64,000 bases of DNA from Nocardioides iriomotensis (lineage in GTDB: Bacteria; Actinomycetota; Actinomycetes; Propionibacteriales; Nocardioidaceae): the NCBI RefSeq assembly GCF_004168035.1, contig NZ_SDPU01000013.1, positions 1 through 64,000 of the forward strand, read 5' to 3'. The number at the start of each line of letters is the position of its first letter. Position 1 is the stretch's first letter. Positions 40,795 to 52,685 of the stretch are shown piece by piece. The notes beneath the pieces are model-generated. The model ran no database searches. It was not told the DNA's origin and worked only from the letters and a program-made list of their open reading frames with translations. The position numbers and the translations under genes are program-made.

Positions 40795-41730
40795 TCAATC
40801 CTCGCGGTGGACCAGCGACCACGCCATCCCGTCGAGGATGTCGGCGTCGGAGACGAGCAGCCGCTCGGCGGGGGTACGGCGGAGCACGCGGTCGAGCACG
40901 AGCGCACCGGCTCCGATCACGTCCGCGCGGCCTCTCGGCACGTGCAGCGCGATCCGCTCGGCGACGGTCAGGTGCAGCAGCCGGTCGGTCAGGGCGTGCA
41001 CGTCGTCGACGGGAAAGGTGGCGAGGTGGATCCGCTCGCGGTCCCAGTGGTCGAGGCCGGCGAGCAGGGTCGCCACGGTGGTCACGGTGCCGGCGACGCC
41101 GATGACGGTTGCGGCCCGGCTGGGGTCGACACCGAAGGACGGGAGCGTGTCGAGGGCAGCGTCGATCGCGTCCGCGGCCGCGGCCACCTCGTCGGGGGTC
41201 GGCGGGTCGGAGGGCATCAGCCGTTCGGTCATCCGGACCGACCCGATGTCGAGCGACCGCGCCGCGTCCACGGACGTGTCGCCGAGCACCAGCTCGGTGG
41301 AGCCGCCGCCGATGTCGACGACGAGGAACGGCCGGGGCAGGTCGGTCGCCTGCAGCGCGCGGGTGGCGCCGTCGAAGGACAGGGCGGCCTCCTCGTCGCC
41401 CGACACGACCTCGGGCTCGACGCCGAGCCGCTCGCGCACGGCCGCGCGGAACTCGTCGCCGTTGGAGGCGTCGCGGCTGGCGGACGTGGCGCAGAAGCGC
41501 AGTGCGTCGACCCGGTGCTCGTCGAGGATCGCGGCGTACTCCTCGACCGCCGCGAGCGTCCGCGCGACCGCCTCGTCGGCGAGCCGGCCGGTCCGGTCGA
41601 CGTCCTGGCCGAGGCGCACGATCCGCATCTCACGGACGAGCTGCTCCTCGGTGCCGCTCGCCGGGTCGAGGTCGGCGACCAGCAGCTTGATGGTGTTGGT
41701 GCCGCAGTCGATGGACCCGACCCGCGTCAT
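40795..41730 (-). CDS. ppx: Exopolyphosphatase/GppA family phosphatase
   Basis: This 311-residue ASKHA protein has phosphate loop 1 in VGSIDCGTNTIKLLVADLD, with the second phosphate motif in FLVVDIGGGSTELVLG near residue 145. GVAGTVTTVATLLAGLDHWD is the adenosine-region motif. It splits long-chain polyphosphate or pppGpp. The ~310-residue form lacks the extra C-terminal domains of E. coli Ppx, as in mycobacterial Ppx. It completes the conserved eno-ftsB-DUF501-ppx run and overlaps the DUF501 gene by four bases (ATGA). Confidence 0.92.
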   Translation of the reverse strand: MTRVGSIDCGTNTIKLLVADLDPASGTEEQLVREMRIVRLGQDVDRTGRLADEAVARTLAAVEEYAAILDEHRVDALRFCATSASRDASNGDEFRAAVRERLGVEPEVVSGDEEAALSFDGATRALQATDLPRPFLVVDIGGGSTELVLGDTSVDAARSLDIGSVRMTERLMPSDPPTPDEVAAAADAIDAALDTLPSFGVDPSRAATVIGVAGTVTTVATLLAGLDHWDRERIHLATFPVDDVHALTDRLLHLTVAERIALHVPRGRADVIGAGALVLDRVLRRTPAERLLVSDADILDGMAWSLVHRED

Positions 41731-42215
41731 ACGCAGGGTCCCGACTGCCAGAACTCTCCGAGCGCGTCGACCACCTCGTCACCGAGCGGGTTCACCCCGC
41801 GGCCCATGCCCAGCGACTGGCCGGCGAGGACGTGCAGGCACTTCACGCGGGTGGGCATCCCGCCCGCGGAGACGCCCGCGATCTCCTCGACGTGGCCGAT
41901 GGACTCGCGGTACTCCAGGTAGCGCTCGTGCGCCCGCTGGTACGCCGCCGCCAGGTCGGGGTCGTCGGCGAGCCGCTCGGTCATGTCGTTCATCAGCCCG
42001 GACGCCTCGAGCGTGCCGATGCGCGAGGCCGCGCGCGGGCAGGTGAGGTAGAAGGTCGTCGGGAACGGGGTGCCGTCGTCGAGCCGGGGCTCGGTGGCGA
42101 CGACGTCAGGGTTGCCGCAGGGGCAGCGGTGCGCGACGGCGTGGATGGAGCGCGGCGGCCGGCCGAGCTGCTCGCCGACTTTCGCCTCGTCCGCCGGCTC
42201 GATCGGGGCGTTCAC
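41727..42215 (-). CDS. DUF501 domain-containing protein
   Basis: This 162-residue protein matches DUF501. It carries VGEQLGRPPRSIHAVAHRCPCGNPDVVATEPRLDDGTPFPTTFYLTCPRAASRIGTLEASGLM and a conserved end GVSAGGMPTRVKCLHVLAGQSLGMGRGVNPLGDEV. Cysteines in RCPCG, TCPRA and KCLHV could bind a metal. It is conserved in actinobacteria between ftsB and ppx; its function is not known. GTG 42215 overlaps the FtsB stop (GTGA). Confidence 0.92.
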   Translation of the reverse strand: MNAPIEPADEAKVGEQLGRPPRSIHAVAHRCPCGNPDVVATEPRLDDGTPFPTTFYLTCPRAASRIGTLEASGLMNDMTERLADDPDLAAAYQRAHERYLEYRESIGHVEEIAGVSAGGMPTRVKCLHVLAGQSLGMGRGVNPLGDEVVDALGEFWQSGPCV

Positions 42216-42832
42216 CGCTGCGCGGGCGGCTTCGGGGCCCGGATGCGCTCGATCGGCTCGGGGGCGTCCTCCGCGTCCTGCGGGTTGCCGGCGGCCTCCA
42301 CGCTGTCCCACGCGGTCTGCCACCACAGCGGCTGCTCCTCCTCGTCGGTCGCCACCGGGTCGGGCAGGGAGTCGTCGTGGTCGAGCGCCGTGCCGTCCTC
42401 GTCGATGACCTGGAAGCCGATCTCGCCGGGCAGCACCCAGCCGAACCGCTCGCGGGCCTGGGCGCGGACGAACGCCGGGTCGTCCCAGCGCTCCTTCTCG
42501 CGCTCCAGCGCCTCGATGTTGTCCTCCGACGCAGCGATCCGGTCGTGCAGCGTCTCGAGGTGGGAGCGCTGCTCGAGATAGGCCCGCATGCTCGACGCGT
42601 AGGACACCATCAGCACGGCCAGCACGAGCACCAGGATCGCGGCCCGCCCGGTGAACCGGGGGCGCGGCGCCTGGGCTCCTGGCCCAGCGGTGCGTGCGGC
42701 GGCCGCGCGGACCGGGGGCCGCGACGTCGGCCGCTGGTGCTGGTGGGGCCGGCTCGACCCGCCGCGGGGTCGCGAGGACGCGCCGGGAGCCCCGGGGCGG
42801 TTGCCCCGGGACGACGGGCGGCGGTCGGCCAT
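42212..42832 (-). CDS. ftsB: FtsB/DivIC-like septum formation initiator
   Basis: This 206-residue single-pass membrane protein has a disordered Arg/Pro/Ser-rich cytosolic start (about residues 1-62). A transmembrane helix follows (FTGRAAILVLVLAVLMVSYASSM), then a coiled coil (LEQRSHLETLHDRIAASEDNIEALEREKERWDDP), and then RERFGWVLPGEIGFQVID, which is typical of actinobacterial FtsB. It links FtsL and FtsQ in the divisome. The acidic tail after residue 150 is variable. ATG 42832 fits the family; the gene follows enolase by 46 bases. Confidence 0.91.
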   Translation of the reverse strand: MADRRPSSRGNRPGAPGASSRPRGGSSRPHQHQRPTSRPPVRAAAARTAGPGAQAPRPRFTGRAAILVLVLAVLMVSYASSMRAYLEQRSHLETLHDRIAASEDNIEALEREKERWDDPAFVRAQARERFGWVLPGEIGFQVIDEDGTALDHDDSLPDPVATDEEEQPLWWQTAWDSVEAAGNPQDAEDAPEPIERIRAPKPPAQR

Positions 42833-42878
42833 GGTGCGCTGGCTCCTCGCGGGTCGGCTGTGGGTCGGCGGGGTCGGG

Positions 42879-45781
<2,903 letters not shown>

Positions 45782-45843
45782 CCGTCGAGCCTGCCGCGTC
45801 CGGAGTCGGCGCGTCGGCGGTCGTCCACAGGCTCGGCCCGGGC

Positions 45844-45915
45844 ACAACCATGCACATGCGCCGTTGTGACACGGGATCCACCGGCCACGGTGTCACAACA
45901 GTGCACGTGCGCAGT
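45844..45915. repeat. Imperfect direct repeat plus hairpin upstream of the DUF559 gene
   Basis: ACAACCATGCACATGCGCCGT (45844-45864, first 20 bases cited as a unit) and its relative at 45895-45915 match at 17 of 21 positions with a 51-base period. GTTGTGACAC (45863-45872) and GTGTCACAAC (45890-45899) form a perfect 10-base-pair stem with a 17-base loop. The whole lies between the mazG stop at 45927 and the DUF559 start at 45781, on the minus strand. It could be an operator for the AbiEi-type domain, or a terminator of mazG. Confidence 0.6.
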
Positions 45916-45926
45916 CGCGCAGGACG

Positions 45927-46871
45927 TCAGGCCTCCGCGGCCCGCACCGCCTCGGCCAACCGGCGGACGGCGTCCCGCAGCTCCTGCTCGGGGTCGGCGC
46001 CGGCGGCGCGTGCCTCGACGACGAGGGCGAGCAGCCGGTCGCCGAGGGACGGACCGGTGGCGGGCGTGACGCCGACGCGGCCGGCGCGGCCGACGACCTT
46101 GTCGGCGAGGTGCAGGGCGGGCAGCGCCATCGGGACGCCCTCGAGCACGGACGTACGGCCCTTCTCGGAGGCCTTCAGCGCCTCCCAGTTCTCCTCGACC
46201 TCCGCGGCATCGGCGACGTCGAGGCCCGCGAAGACGTGCGGGTGCCGGCTCACCAGCTTGTCGACGATGCCGCCGGCGACGTCGTCGATGGTGAAGCCGC
46301 CGTCCTCGTCGGGCGTCTCAGCGGCGATCCGCGCGTGGAAGTAGACCTGCAGCAGCAGGTCGCCGAGCTCCTCGCGCAGGTGGGTGACGTCGCCGGTCTC
46401 GATCGCCTCGAGCGTCTCGTAGGCCTCCTCGACGAGGTACGTCGCAAGCGACCGGTGGGTCTGCTCCCTGTCCCACGGGCAGTGCAGCCGCAGCTGGTCC
46501 ATGACCGTGACCAGGTCGAGCAGCCGCGCCCCCGGGACGTCGTACGACGCGTGCAGCACCTCGACCTCGGCGGCGTCGGAGCCGTCGGCCGGGCCGGCGA
46601 CGAGCGCGGCGGCGAGCTCGGCGGGGAGCCGGTCTGCCTCCTCGTCACCGGCGAGGTACACGACGAGGCCGGACGCAGCGGCGTTGAGCAGCGCCGCGGT
46701 CGACGGGTCGTCGACGATCGTGACGGGGCGGCCGGCGGCCTCGACGGCGCGCACGACCGGCAGGTCGGCGGACGCGGCGAGCAGCGTCGCCGGCCCGGTG
46801 ACCGCCTGCCACGCGGGCCAGGTCATCAGCCCGGGTGCGACCCGGGGACTCGTGACGAGGAGCGTCAGCAC
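45927..46871 (-). CDS. mazG: Nucleoside triphosphate pyrophosphohydrolase, MazG family
   Basis: This 314-residue protein has a C-terminal MazG domain (from about residue 130) with LHCPWDREQTHRSLATYLVEEAYETLEAIETGDVTHLREELGDLLLQVYFHARIA. The E-x-x-E and E-x-x-D magnesium ligands are complete. The N-terminal 110 residues (LTLLVTSPRVAPGLMTWPAWQAVTGP) are the extension usual in actinobacteria. It clears non-canonical or damaged NTPs. The GTG 46871 start overlaps the stop of the SurA-like gene by seven bases; no better start is in frame. Confidence 0.93.
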   Translation of the reverse strand: MLTLLVTSPRVAPGLMTWPAWQAVTGPATLLAASADLPVVRAVEAAGRPVTIVDDPSTAALLNAAASGLVVYLAGDEEADRLPAELAAALVAGPADGSDAAEVEVLHASYDVPGARLLDLVTVMDQLRLHCPWDREQTHRSLATYLVEEAYETLEAIETGDVTHLREELGDLLLQVYFHARIAAETPDEDGGFTIDDVAGGIVDKLVSRHPHVFAGLDVADAAEVEENWEALKASEKGRTSVLEGVPMALPALHLADKVVGRAGRVGVTPATGPSLGDRLLALVVEARAAGADPEQELRDAVRRLAEAVRAAEA

Positions 46872-47554
46872 TTCTGCGACATCGGGAGACCGGCCGTCCA
46901 CGCCTGGCCCGGTTCGTCGGCGGCACCCTGGCGCGCCCGGTCGGACGCGGCGATCGAGAGCGAGCCGCTGGTGGGCGTGACCGTGCCGTTGGCGTACTCG
47001 CCGAAGCGCGGGTCGACCTCGACGTCGATGCCCTGCTGCTTCACCCACTGGTTGCGCAGCCGCGCGCCCTCGGCGCTGGCCTCCTCAGGCGACGGGTTGG
47101 CGTTGCCCTGCTGCGCCAGCGAGGCGGCGCCGGCCTGGTCGAGGATGCTCTGGCTGACCTGGAAGCCCAGGAACAGCGCCCGGAAGTGGGCGCGCTCCGG
47201 CTGCGGCAGCAGGTTGATCTGCTGGGCGCTCCGGGCCAGCGCGGAGGAGACCGCCTCCTGGTCGACCTTGATTCCCTCGGCCTCGCCGTACTGCCGGCTC
47301 AGCTCGTTGTCGAGCAGCAGCTGGATCGCGGCCGAGCGGGCGCCGCGCGACGGCAGGTCGGGCCGCGGCTGACCCTGCGCCACGGCGGCGCTGACGGTCG
47401 AGCTGCACAGCGCGGCGGCGGCGTCGTCGACCGTGTTTGTCGAGATCTGCTCGTCGCCCACGACGGCCGCGGCACCCGGGTGCATCCCGCAGCCGGACAG
47501 GACGGCCGCGGCGGCGACCGCGATGACGGACAGCTTGACCTTGGCTCGGGTCAC
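46865..47554 (-). CDS. SurA N-terminal-like lipoprotein
   Basis: This 229-residue protein has a lipoprotein signal peptide (KLSVIAVAAAAVLSGC, lipobox Cys near residue 22), followed by a helical chaperone-like region: AAVVGDEQISTNTVDDAAAALCSS and the long helices AIQLLLDNELSRQYGEAEGIKVDQEAVSSALARSAQQINLLP. No PPIase domain follows. It should sit on the outer face of the membrane. Its place between mfd and mazG matches the lipoprotein slot seen in related genomes. It starts at GTG 47554. Confidence 0.85.
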   Translation of the reverse strand: MTRAKVKLSVIAVAAAAVLSGCGMHPGAAAVVGDEQISTNTVDDAAAALCSSTVSAAVAQGQPRPDLPSRGARSAAIQLLLDNELSRQYGEAEGIKVDQEAVSSALARSAQQINLLPQPERAHFRALFLGFQVSQSILDQAGAASLAQQGNANPSPEEASAEGARLRNQWVKQQGIDVEVDPRFGEYANGTVTPTSGSLSIAASDRARQGAADEPGQAWTAGLPMSQKC

Positions 47555-47575
47555 GAGTTCTCTCTCCTACCGGTC

Positions 47576-50500
47576 CTACTGGCTCGCGGCGGCAGGCGCC
47601 GGGGTGGCTCCTGCCGGGTCGACCACGGTGTCGACGACCTGACGGGCCCACGTCAGCAGCGCCTCGTCGCGGATCGGCGTACCGCCCACGACGGCGGTCG
47701 AGGGACGGGGCACGAGCATGGTACGCAGGCTGGCCTTGACGATGCTCTTCGGGTACAGGCGGTTGAGCCGCACCGTCGCGGAGTCGGGCAGCTCGACCGG
47801 AGCGAACCGGACGTACTTGCCCTGCACGGTCACGTCGGTGAGACCCGCACCGCGCATCCGGGCCCGGAACCGGGCCACCTCCAGCAGCGACGCGACCGGG
47901 GCGGGAGGCTCGCCGTAGCGGTCGAGCATCTCCTCGCGCAGCAGCGCGACGTCCTCGTCGGAGCGGACCTCCGCCAGGCGCTTGTACATCTCGAGCCGCA
48001 GCCGCTCGCTGGGCACGTAGTCGTGCGGCAGGTGCGCGTCGATCGGGAGCTCGATCTTGACCTCGGTCGGCTCCTGCTCGGCGCCGTCGCCGCGGAACTC
48101 GTTGACCGCCTCGCCGACGAGCCGCACGTAGAGGTCGAAGCCGACGTCGGCGATGTGGCCGGACTGCTCGCCGCCGAGCAGGTTGCCGGCGCCGCGGATC
48201 TCGAGGTCCTTCATCGCGATCGCCATGCCGCCGCCGAGGTCGGAGTGCTGCGCGAGAGTCGCGAGCCGCTCGTGGGCGGTCTCGGTGAGCGGCTTGTCGG
48301 CCGGGTAGAGGAAGTAGCCGTAGGCACGCTCGCGGGACCGTCCGACGCGACCACGCAGCTGGTGCAGCTGGGACAGGCCGAGCATGTCGGAGCGCTCGAT
48401 GATCATCGTGTTGGCGTTGGAGACGTCGAGGCCGGACTCGACGAGGGTGGTGCACACCAGCACGTCGAACCGCTTCTCCCAGAAGTCGACCATCACCTGC
48501 TCGAGCTGCCGCTCGTTCATCTGGCCGTGGGCGGTGGCGACGCGCGCCTCGGGCACGAGCTGCTTGATCCGGCCGGCGGCCTTCTCGATCGACTGCACCC
48601 GGTTGTGGATGTAGAAGACCTGGCCCTCGCGGAGCAGCTCACGCCGGATCGCGGCGGTGACCTGGCGGTCCTCGTAGGCGCCGACGTAGGTGAGCACCGG
48701 GTGCCGCTCCTCGGGCGGGGTGGTGATCGTGGACATCTCGCGGATGCCGGTGATCGCCATCTCCAGCGTGCGCGGGATCGGCGTCGCCGACATCGACAGC
48801 ACGTCGACGGAGGTGCGCAGCCGCTTCATCTGCTCCTTGTGCTCGACGCCGAACCGCTGCTCCTCGTCGACGATGATCAGGCCGAGGTTCTTGATCTTGA
48901 TGTCGGGGTTGAGCAGCCGGTGGGTGCCGATGACGATGTCGACGCTGCCCTCGCGCAGCCCCTCCATCACCTCGGCCGCCTCCTTGTCGGTCTGGAACCG
49001 CGAGAGGCCCTTGAGCACGACGGGGAAGCCGGACATCCGCTCGGCGAACGTCGAGAAGTGCTGCTGCACGAGCAGGGTCGTCGGCACGAGCACGGCGACC
49101 TGCTTGCCGTCCTGGACGGCCTTGAACGCCGCCCGCACGGCGATCTCGGTCTTGCCGTAGCCGACGTCACCGCAGACCAGCCGGTCCATCGGGACGGTGC
49201 GCATCATGTCGCCCTTGACCTCGTCGACGGTCGAGAGCTGGTCGGGGGTCTCGGTGAACGGAAAGGCGTCCTCGAGCTCGCGCTGCCACGGGCTGTCGGG
49301 GCCGAACGCGTGCCCCTGGGTGGCCTGGCGGGCGGCGTACAGCTTGATCAGCTCGGCCGCGATCTGCCGCACGGCCTTGCGGGCGCGGCCCTTGCGCTTG
49401 GCCCAGTCGGCCCCGCCGAGCCGGTCGAGCGACGGCTGCTCGCCGCCGACGTACCGCGTGACCTGGTCGAGCTGGTCGGTGGGGACGTAGAGCCGGTCGG
49501 GCGGGTGGCCCTTCTTGGAGGCGCCGTACTCGAGGACGAGGTACTCGCGGGTGGCACCCTGCACCTCGCGCTGCTTCATCTCGACGTAGCGGCCGACGCC
49601 GTGCTGCTCGTGGACGACGTAGTCGCCGGGCTTGAGCTCCAGCGGGTCGATCTGCCGCTTGCGCCGCGCCGGCATCTTGCGCATGTCCTTGGTGGACGCG
49701 CGCTGGCCGGAGAGGTCGTCGCCGGTGACGACCACCAGGTCGTCGGTGACGAGCCCGTGGGCCAGCGTCGCGCAGGTGACGACCGCGAGGTCGGTGGGGA
49801 CGTCGGCCGCGGTGGGCAGGGCGTCGACCATGCGGACGGGTACGTCGTGCTCCTGGAGCACCTCGGTGAGCCGCTGCGCGGGGCCGTGACCCTCGTTGAC
49901 CAGCACGACGCGCCGGCCGCCGGCGAGCCAGGTGCGGATGTCGCCGATGGCGCGCTCCATGTCGCCGCGGTACTCGTCGGCCGGCTTGACGTCGACGGCC
50001 CGGCTCTCGACCGCCCCCGCCTCCCAGTCGACGTCGGCGCGGACGATCTCGCCCATCACGTCGCGCAGCGGCGCGTCGTCGGCCGGGACGTCGTCGTCGG
50101 CGAGGCCGAACGGCGAGATGCTCCACCACGGCTTCTGCTGGGTGAGCGCGTGGGAGCGGACCTCGGCGAGGCTGCGGTACGACGCCGCCCCGAGGTCGAT
50201 CGGCGCCTGCCCGCCACCGGCGGCGGCCGCCCACGACGCGCCGAGGAACTCCTCGCTGGTCGCGACCAGGTCGTGGGCGCGGCTGCGGGCGCGCTCCGGG
50301 TCGAGGACGAGCACGTGGGTGTCGTCGGGCATCAGGTCGACGAGCAGCTCCATGTCGTCGACGAGCGCCGGAGCGAGGGACTCCATGCCCTCGACGGCGA
50401 CGCCGGCGGCGAGCTTGTCGGTGATCTCGACGAGCTGCGGGTGCTGCTCACCCAGCACACGGGCGCGCTCGCGCACCTCGTCGGTGAGCAGCAGCTCGCG

Positions 50501-51202
50501 GCAGGGCGGCGCCCACAGTCGGCTGACCGGCTCCAGCGTGCGCTGGTCGGCCACGGCGAACGACCTGATCTCCTCGACCTCGTCGCCCCAGAACTCCACG
50601 CGAAGCGGGTGCTCCTCGGTCGGCGGGAACACGTCGACGATGCCGCCGCGCACCGCGAACTCGCCGCGCTTCTCGACCAGGTCGACCCGGGAGTAGGCCG
50701 CGCCGGCGAGACGGCGCACGACGTCCTCGAGGTCGGCCTCGTCGCCGACCACCAGCTCGACCGGCGCCAGGTCGGCGAGGCCCTTGACCTGCGGCTGCAG
50801 CACCGAGCGGACCGGCGCCACGACGACCTTGAGCGGGCCGTTGGAGACGTCGTCGCCGGGGTGCTTGAGCCGGCGCAGCACGGCGAGCCGCTTGCCGACG
50901 GTGTCGCTGCGCGGGGAGAGCCGCTCGTGCGGCAGCGTCTCCCAGGACGGGTAGTAGCCGACCAGGGACGGGTCGATCAGGCCGCCCAGCGCGTCGACGA
51001 GGTCCTCGGCCTCACGGGCGGTCGCCGCGACCGCGAGCACGGTGCGGCCGGCGTCGACGAGGCCGCGGACGGTGAACGGGCGCAGCGCGGCGGGACCGGT
51101 CAGGTCGAGGGCCGGGAGCGTGCCGGCGCGGGCCTCGTCGAGCGCGCTGCTCAGCGTCTTGTCGCCGAGCACCAGCTCGGCCACACCGGCAAGGGCAGTC
51201 AT
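47576..51202 (-). CDS. mfd: Transcription-repair coupling factor
   Basis: This 1208-residue Mfd removes RNA polymerase stalled at lesions and recruits UvrA. From the N-terminus there are UvrB-like domains and a relay region. The RNA-polymerase-interacting CarD-like domain is near residue 520 (GDYVVHEQHGVGRYVEMKQREVQGATREYLVLEY). The helicase core follows, with Walker A CGDVGYGKTEIAVRAAFKA, Walker B IVDEEQRFGVEHKE, SATPIPRTLEMA and TLVESGLDVSNANTMIIERSD. The C-terminal TRCF domain carries VKIELPIDAHLPHDYVPSERLRLEMYKRLAEVRS. ATG 51202 (MTALAGVAELVLG) matches the usual start; an in-frame GTG 14 codons upstream is less likely. Confidence 0.96.
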   Translation of the reverse strand: MTALAGVAELVLGDKTLSSALDEARAGTLPALDLTGPAALRPFTVRGLVDAGRTVLAVAATAREAEDLVDALGGLIDPSLVGYYPSWETLPHERLSPRSDTVGKRLAVLRRLKHPGDDVSNGPLKVVVAPVRSVLQPQVKGLADLAPVELVVGDEADLEDVVRRLAGAAYSRVDLVEKRGEFAVRGGIVDVFPPTEEHPLRVEFWGDEVEEIRSFAVADQRTLEPVSRLWAPPCRELLLTDEVRERARVLGEQHPQLVEITDKLAAGVAVEGMESLAPALVDDMELLVDLMPDDTHVLVLDPERARSRAHDLVATSEEFLGASWAAAAGGGQAPIDLGAASYRSLAEVRSHALTQQKPWWSISPFGLADDDVPADDAPLRDVMGEIVRADVDWEAGAVESRAVDVKPADEYRGDMERAIGDIRTWLAGGRRVVLVNEGHGPAQRLTEVLQEHDVPVRMVDALPTAADVPTDLAVVTCATLAHGLVTDDLVVVTGDDLSGQRASTKDMRKMPARRKRQIDPLELKPGDYVVHEQHGVGRYVEMKQREVQGATREYLVLEYGASKKGHPPDRLYVPTDQLDQVTRYVGGEQPSLDRLGGADWAKRKGRARKAVRQIAAELIKLYAARQATQGHAFGPDSPWQRELEDAFPFTETPDQLSTVDEVKGDMMRTVPMDRLVCGDVGYGKTEIAVRAAFKAVQDGKQVAVLVPTTLLVQQHFSTFAERMSGFPVVLKGLSRFQTDKEAAEVMEGLREGSVDIVIGTHRLLNPDIKIKNLGLIIVDEEQRFGVEHKEQMKRLRTSVDVLSMSATPIPRTLEMAITGIREMSTITTPPEERHPVLTYVGAYEDRQVTAAIRRELLREGQVFYIHNRVQSIEKAAGRIKQLVPEARVATAHGQMNERQLEQVMVDFWEKRFDVLVCTTLVESGLDVSNANTMIIERSDMLGLSQLHQLRGRVGRSRERAYGYFLYPADKPLTETAHERLATLAQHSDLGGGMAIAMKDLEIRGAGNLLGGEQSGHIADVGFDLYVRLVGEAVNEFRGDGAEQEPTEVKIELPIDAHLPHDYVPSERLRLEMYKRLAEVRSDEDVALLREEMLDRYGEPPAPVASLLEVARFRARMRGAGLTDVTVQGKYVRFAPVELPDSATVRLNRLYPKSIVKASLRTMLVPRPSTAVVGGTPIRDEALLTWARQVVDTVVDPAGATPAPAAASQ

Positions 51203-51328
51203 GAGAGGACGCTCCAGGATCGAGAAGGACGGCACAGACAGCACAGACGCCCCCGGTCGAGGTCGACAGGGGGTTGGAGCGGCCAGTCTACGGAGTGCCG
51301 CCGACAGCCGCCGGGCCGCGGCAGCGGC

Positions 51329-52201
51329 TCAGCCGAGCCAGCCGGCGACCGTGGCCTTGCCGAGGCGCTCGTGCACGCGCTCGTAGTCGGCGAGGTACGC
51401 CGCCGCGGCGATCTCCTCCAGCGCGTGCAGCCGGCCGTAGCTGAAGCCGTTGTCGCCGTCGAGGTAGGCCTGGACGCCCAGGTCGCGCAGTGTCTGCCGG
51501 GTGAGCAGGGTGTCGCGATGGCTGCCGAGGGCGTCCTGCACCGCCTCCGCTGCCTGCTCGAGCCGGGCGGCGTCGTCGCCGAACAGCGGCCCCAGCGTCT
51601 CCGCGGCGTACCGGGCCCGCTTGGCGGCCTTGCGCACGTCGTGGAGCGCATTCCCGCGCAGGTGCTCGTCGGTGGTCATCGCCGCGACGGCGGCCCGCTT
51701 GCGCAGCCGGCGCCAGTCCTTGCGCAGGCGCTTGCGGGCGGTGGACCGCCTCGCGTGCGGCGTCCGCTCCGCCAACACGTCGAGGTCGGCGAGCAGCGTC
51801 CGCCAGGCCGCCGAGCCGAGCAAGGTGTCGACGGCCGGGGCCGCCTCGGCGCGCAGCGCCCGCACGTGGTCGTCGATGCGCCCGGCGACGTTGCCGAGGA
51901 CCAGCTCGACGCGCTGTTCCCCGAGGAGCTGGTGCAGGCGGCCCTCCACCACCTCGAGGTCGCGCAGCCCGCCGAGCTCGAGACCGGCGCGGCGCAGGTC
52001 GAGGCGCAGGGCGTCGCACTCCTCCTCGCCGAGCTCCTGGCGGAAGGTCGTGACCAGGCTGCGGATGCGCCGCAGCGCGACCCGCAGGTCGTGCACGCCC
52101 TCGGGGTCGTCCTCGCCGATCCGGCGCTCGGCGTCGCGGGTGGCCGCGATCAGCGTCGTGAGCCGGTCGCGCAGGAGGGCGGGCACGTCGACGTGGCTCA
52201 T
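51329..52201 (-). CDS. CHAD domain-containing protein
   Basis: This 290-residue helical protein has the conserved histidines and basic residues of CHAD domains: EGVHDLRVALRRIRSLVTTFRQEL near residue 38 and, in the second half, LHDVRKAAKRARYAAETLGPLFGDDAARLEQAAEAVQDALGSHRDTLLTRQ. CHAD domains bind inorganic polyphosphate. No CYTH (ttmP) domain is fused. It lies just upstream of mfd on the same strand, with 126 bases between. Confidence 0.9.
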   Translation of the reverse strand: MSHVDVPALLRDRLTTLIAATRDAERRIGEDDPEGVHDLRVALRRIRSLVTTFRQELGEEECDALRLDLRRAGLELGGLRDLEVVEGRLHQLLGEQRVELVLGNVAGRIDDHVRALRAEAAPAVDTLLGSAAWRTLLADLDVLAERTPHARRSTARKRLRKDWRRLRKRAAVAAMTTDEHLRGNALHDVRKAAKRARYAAETLGPLFGDDAARLEQAAEAVQDALGSHRDTLLTRQTLRDLGVQAYLDGDNGFSYGRLHALEEIAAAAYLADYERVHERLGKATVAGWLG

Positions 52202-52244
52202 GCGCCGAGTCTGCCCTGCGGGTGGGCGCTCCGCAGGGCGTTGC

Positions 52245-52685
52245 TCAGAGGTCCTTGCGCATGAGGTGGTTGACGTGGCCGGGCGGGTAGTCGACCTCGC
52301 GGGCGTAGACGTCGTACCCGCAGGCCCCGTAGAACCCCGGCGCCTGGAAGTCCCAGGTGTTCAGCTTCGCCCAGCGGCAGCCGCGGGCTCGCGCCTGGTC
52401 CTCGACGGACGCGAGCAGCGCGCGGCCGAGCCCGGTGCCGCGCAGCGAAGCGTCGACCCACATCGTGTCGACGGTCAGCCAGTGCCACACGTCCTCGGTG
52501 CGCCCGACGCAGCCGCCGACGAGCCGCTCCCCGTCGAGTGCCCACGCGGCCAGCGGGTTCGACCGGAGGTTGTCCGGCTCGAACCGCTCCCGCACGGCCT
52601 CCGAGGCGGCGACGTTGAACTCGACCAGCCGGTCGGTCAGCACCTCCTCGAGGTCCGGACGCGGACCGGTGACGATCCCGGTCAC
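52245..52685 (-). CDS. GNAT family N-acetyltransferase
   Basis: This 146-residue acetyltransferase has the acetyl-CoA loop region LTVDTMWVDASLRGTGLGRALLASVEDQARARGCRWAKLNTWDFQAPGFYGACGYDVYAREVDYPPGHVNHLMRKDL. The R-G-x-G-x-G/A motif and the GFYxxxGY signature are complete. The substrate is unknown. The GTG start at 52685 overlaps the stop of the VOC gene (GTGA). Confidence 0.88.
   Translation of the reverse strand: MTGIVTGPRPDLEEVLTDRLVEFNVAASEAVRERFEPDNLRSNPLAAWALDGERLVGGCVGRTEDVWHWLTVDTMWVDASLRGTGLGRALLASVEDQARARGCRWAKLNTWDFQAPGFYGACGYDVYAREVDYPPGHVNHLMRKDL

Noticed and set aside
47186-52264. 1692-codon plus-strand frame
   Set aside because: It runs antisense to mfd and its neighbours and has shadow composition.
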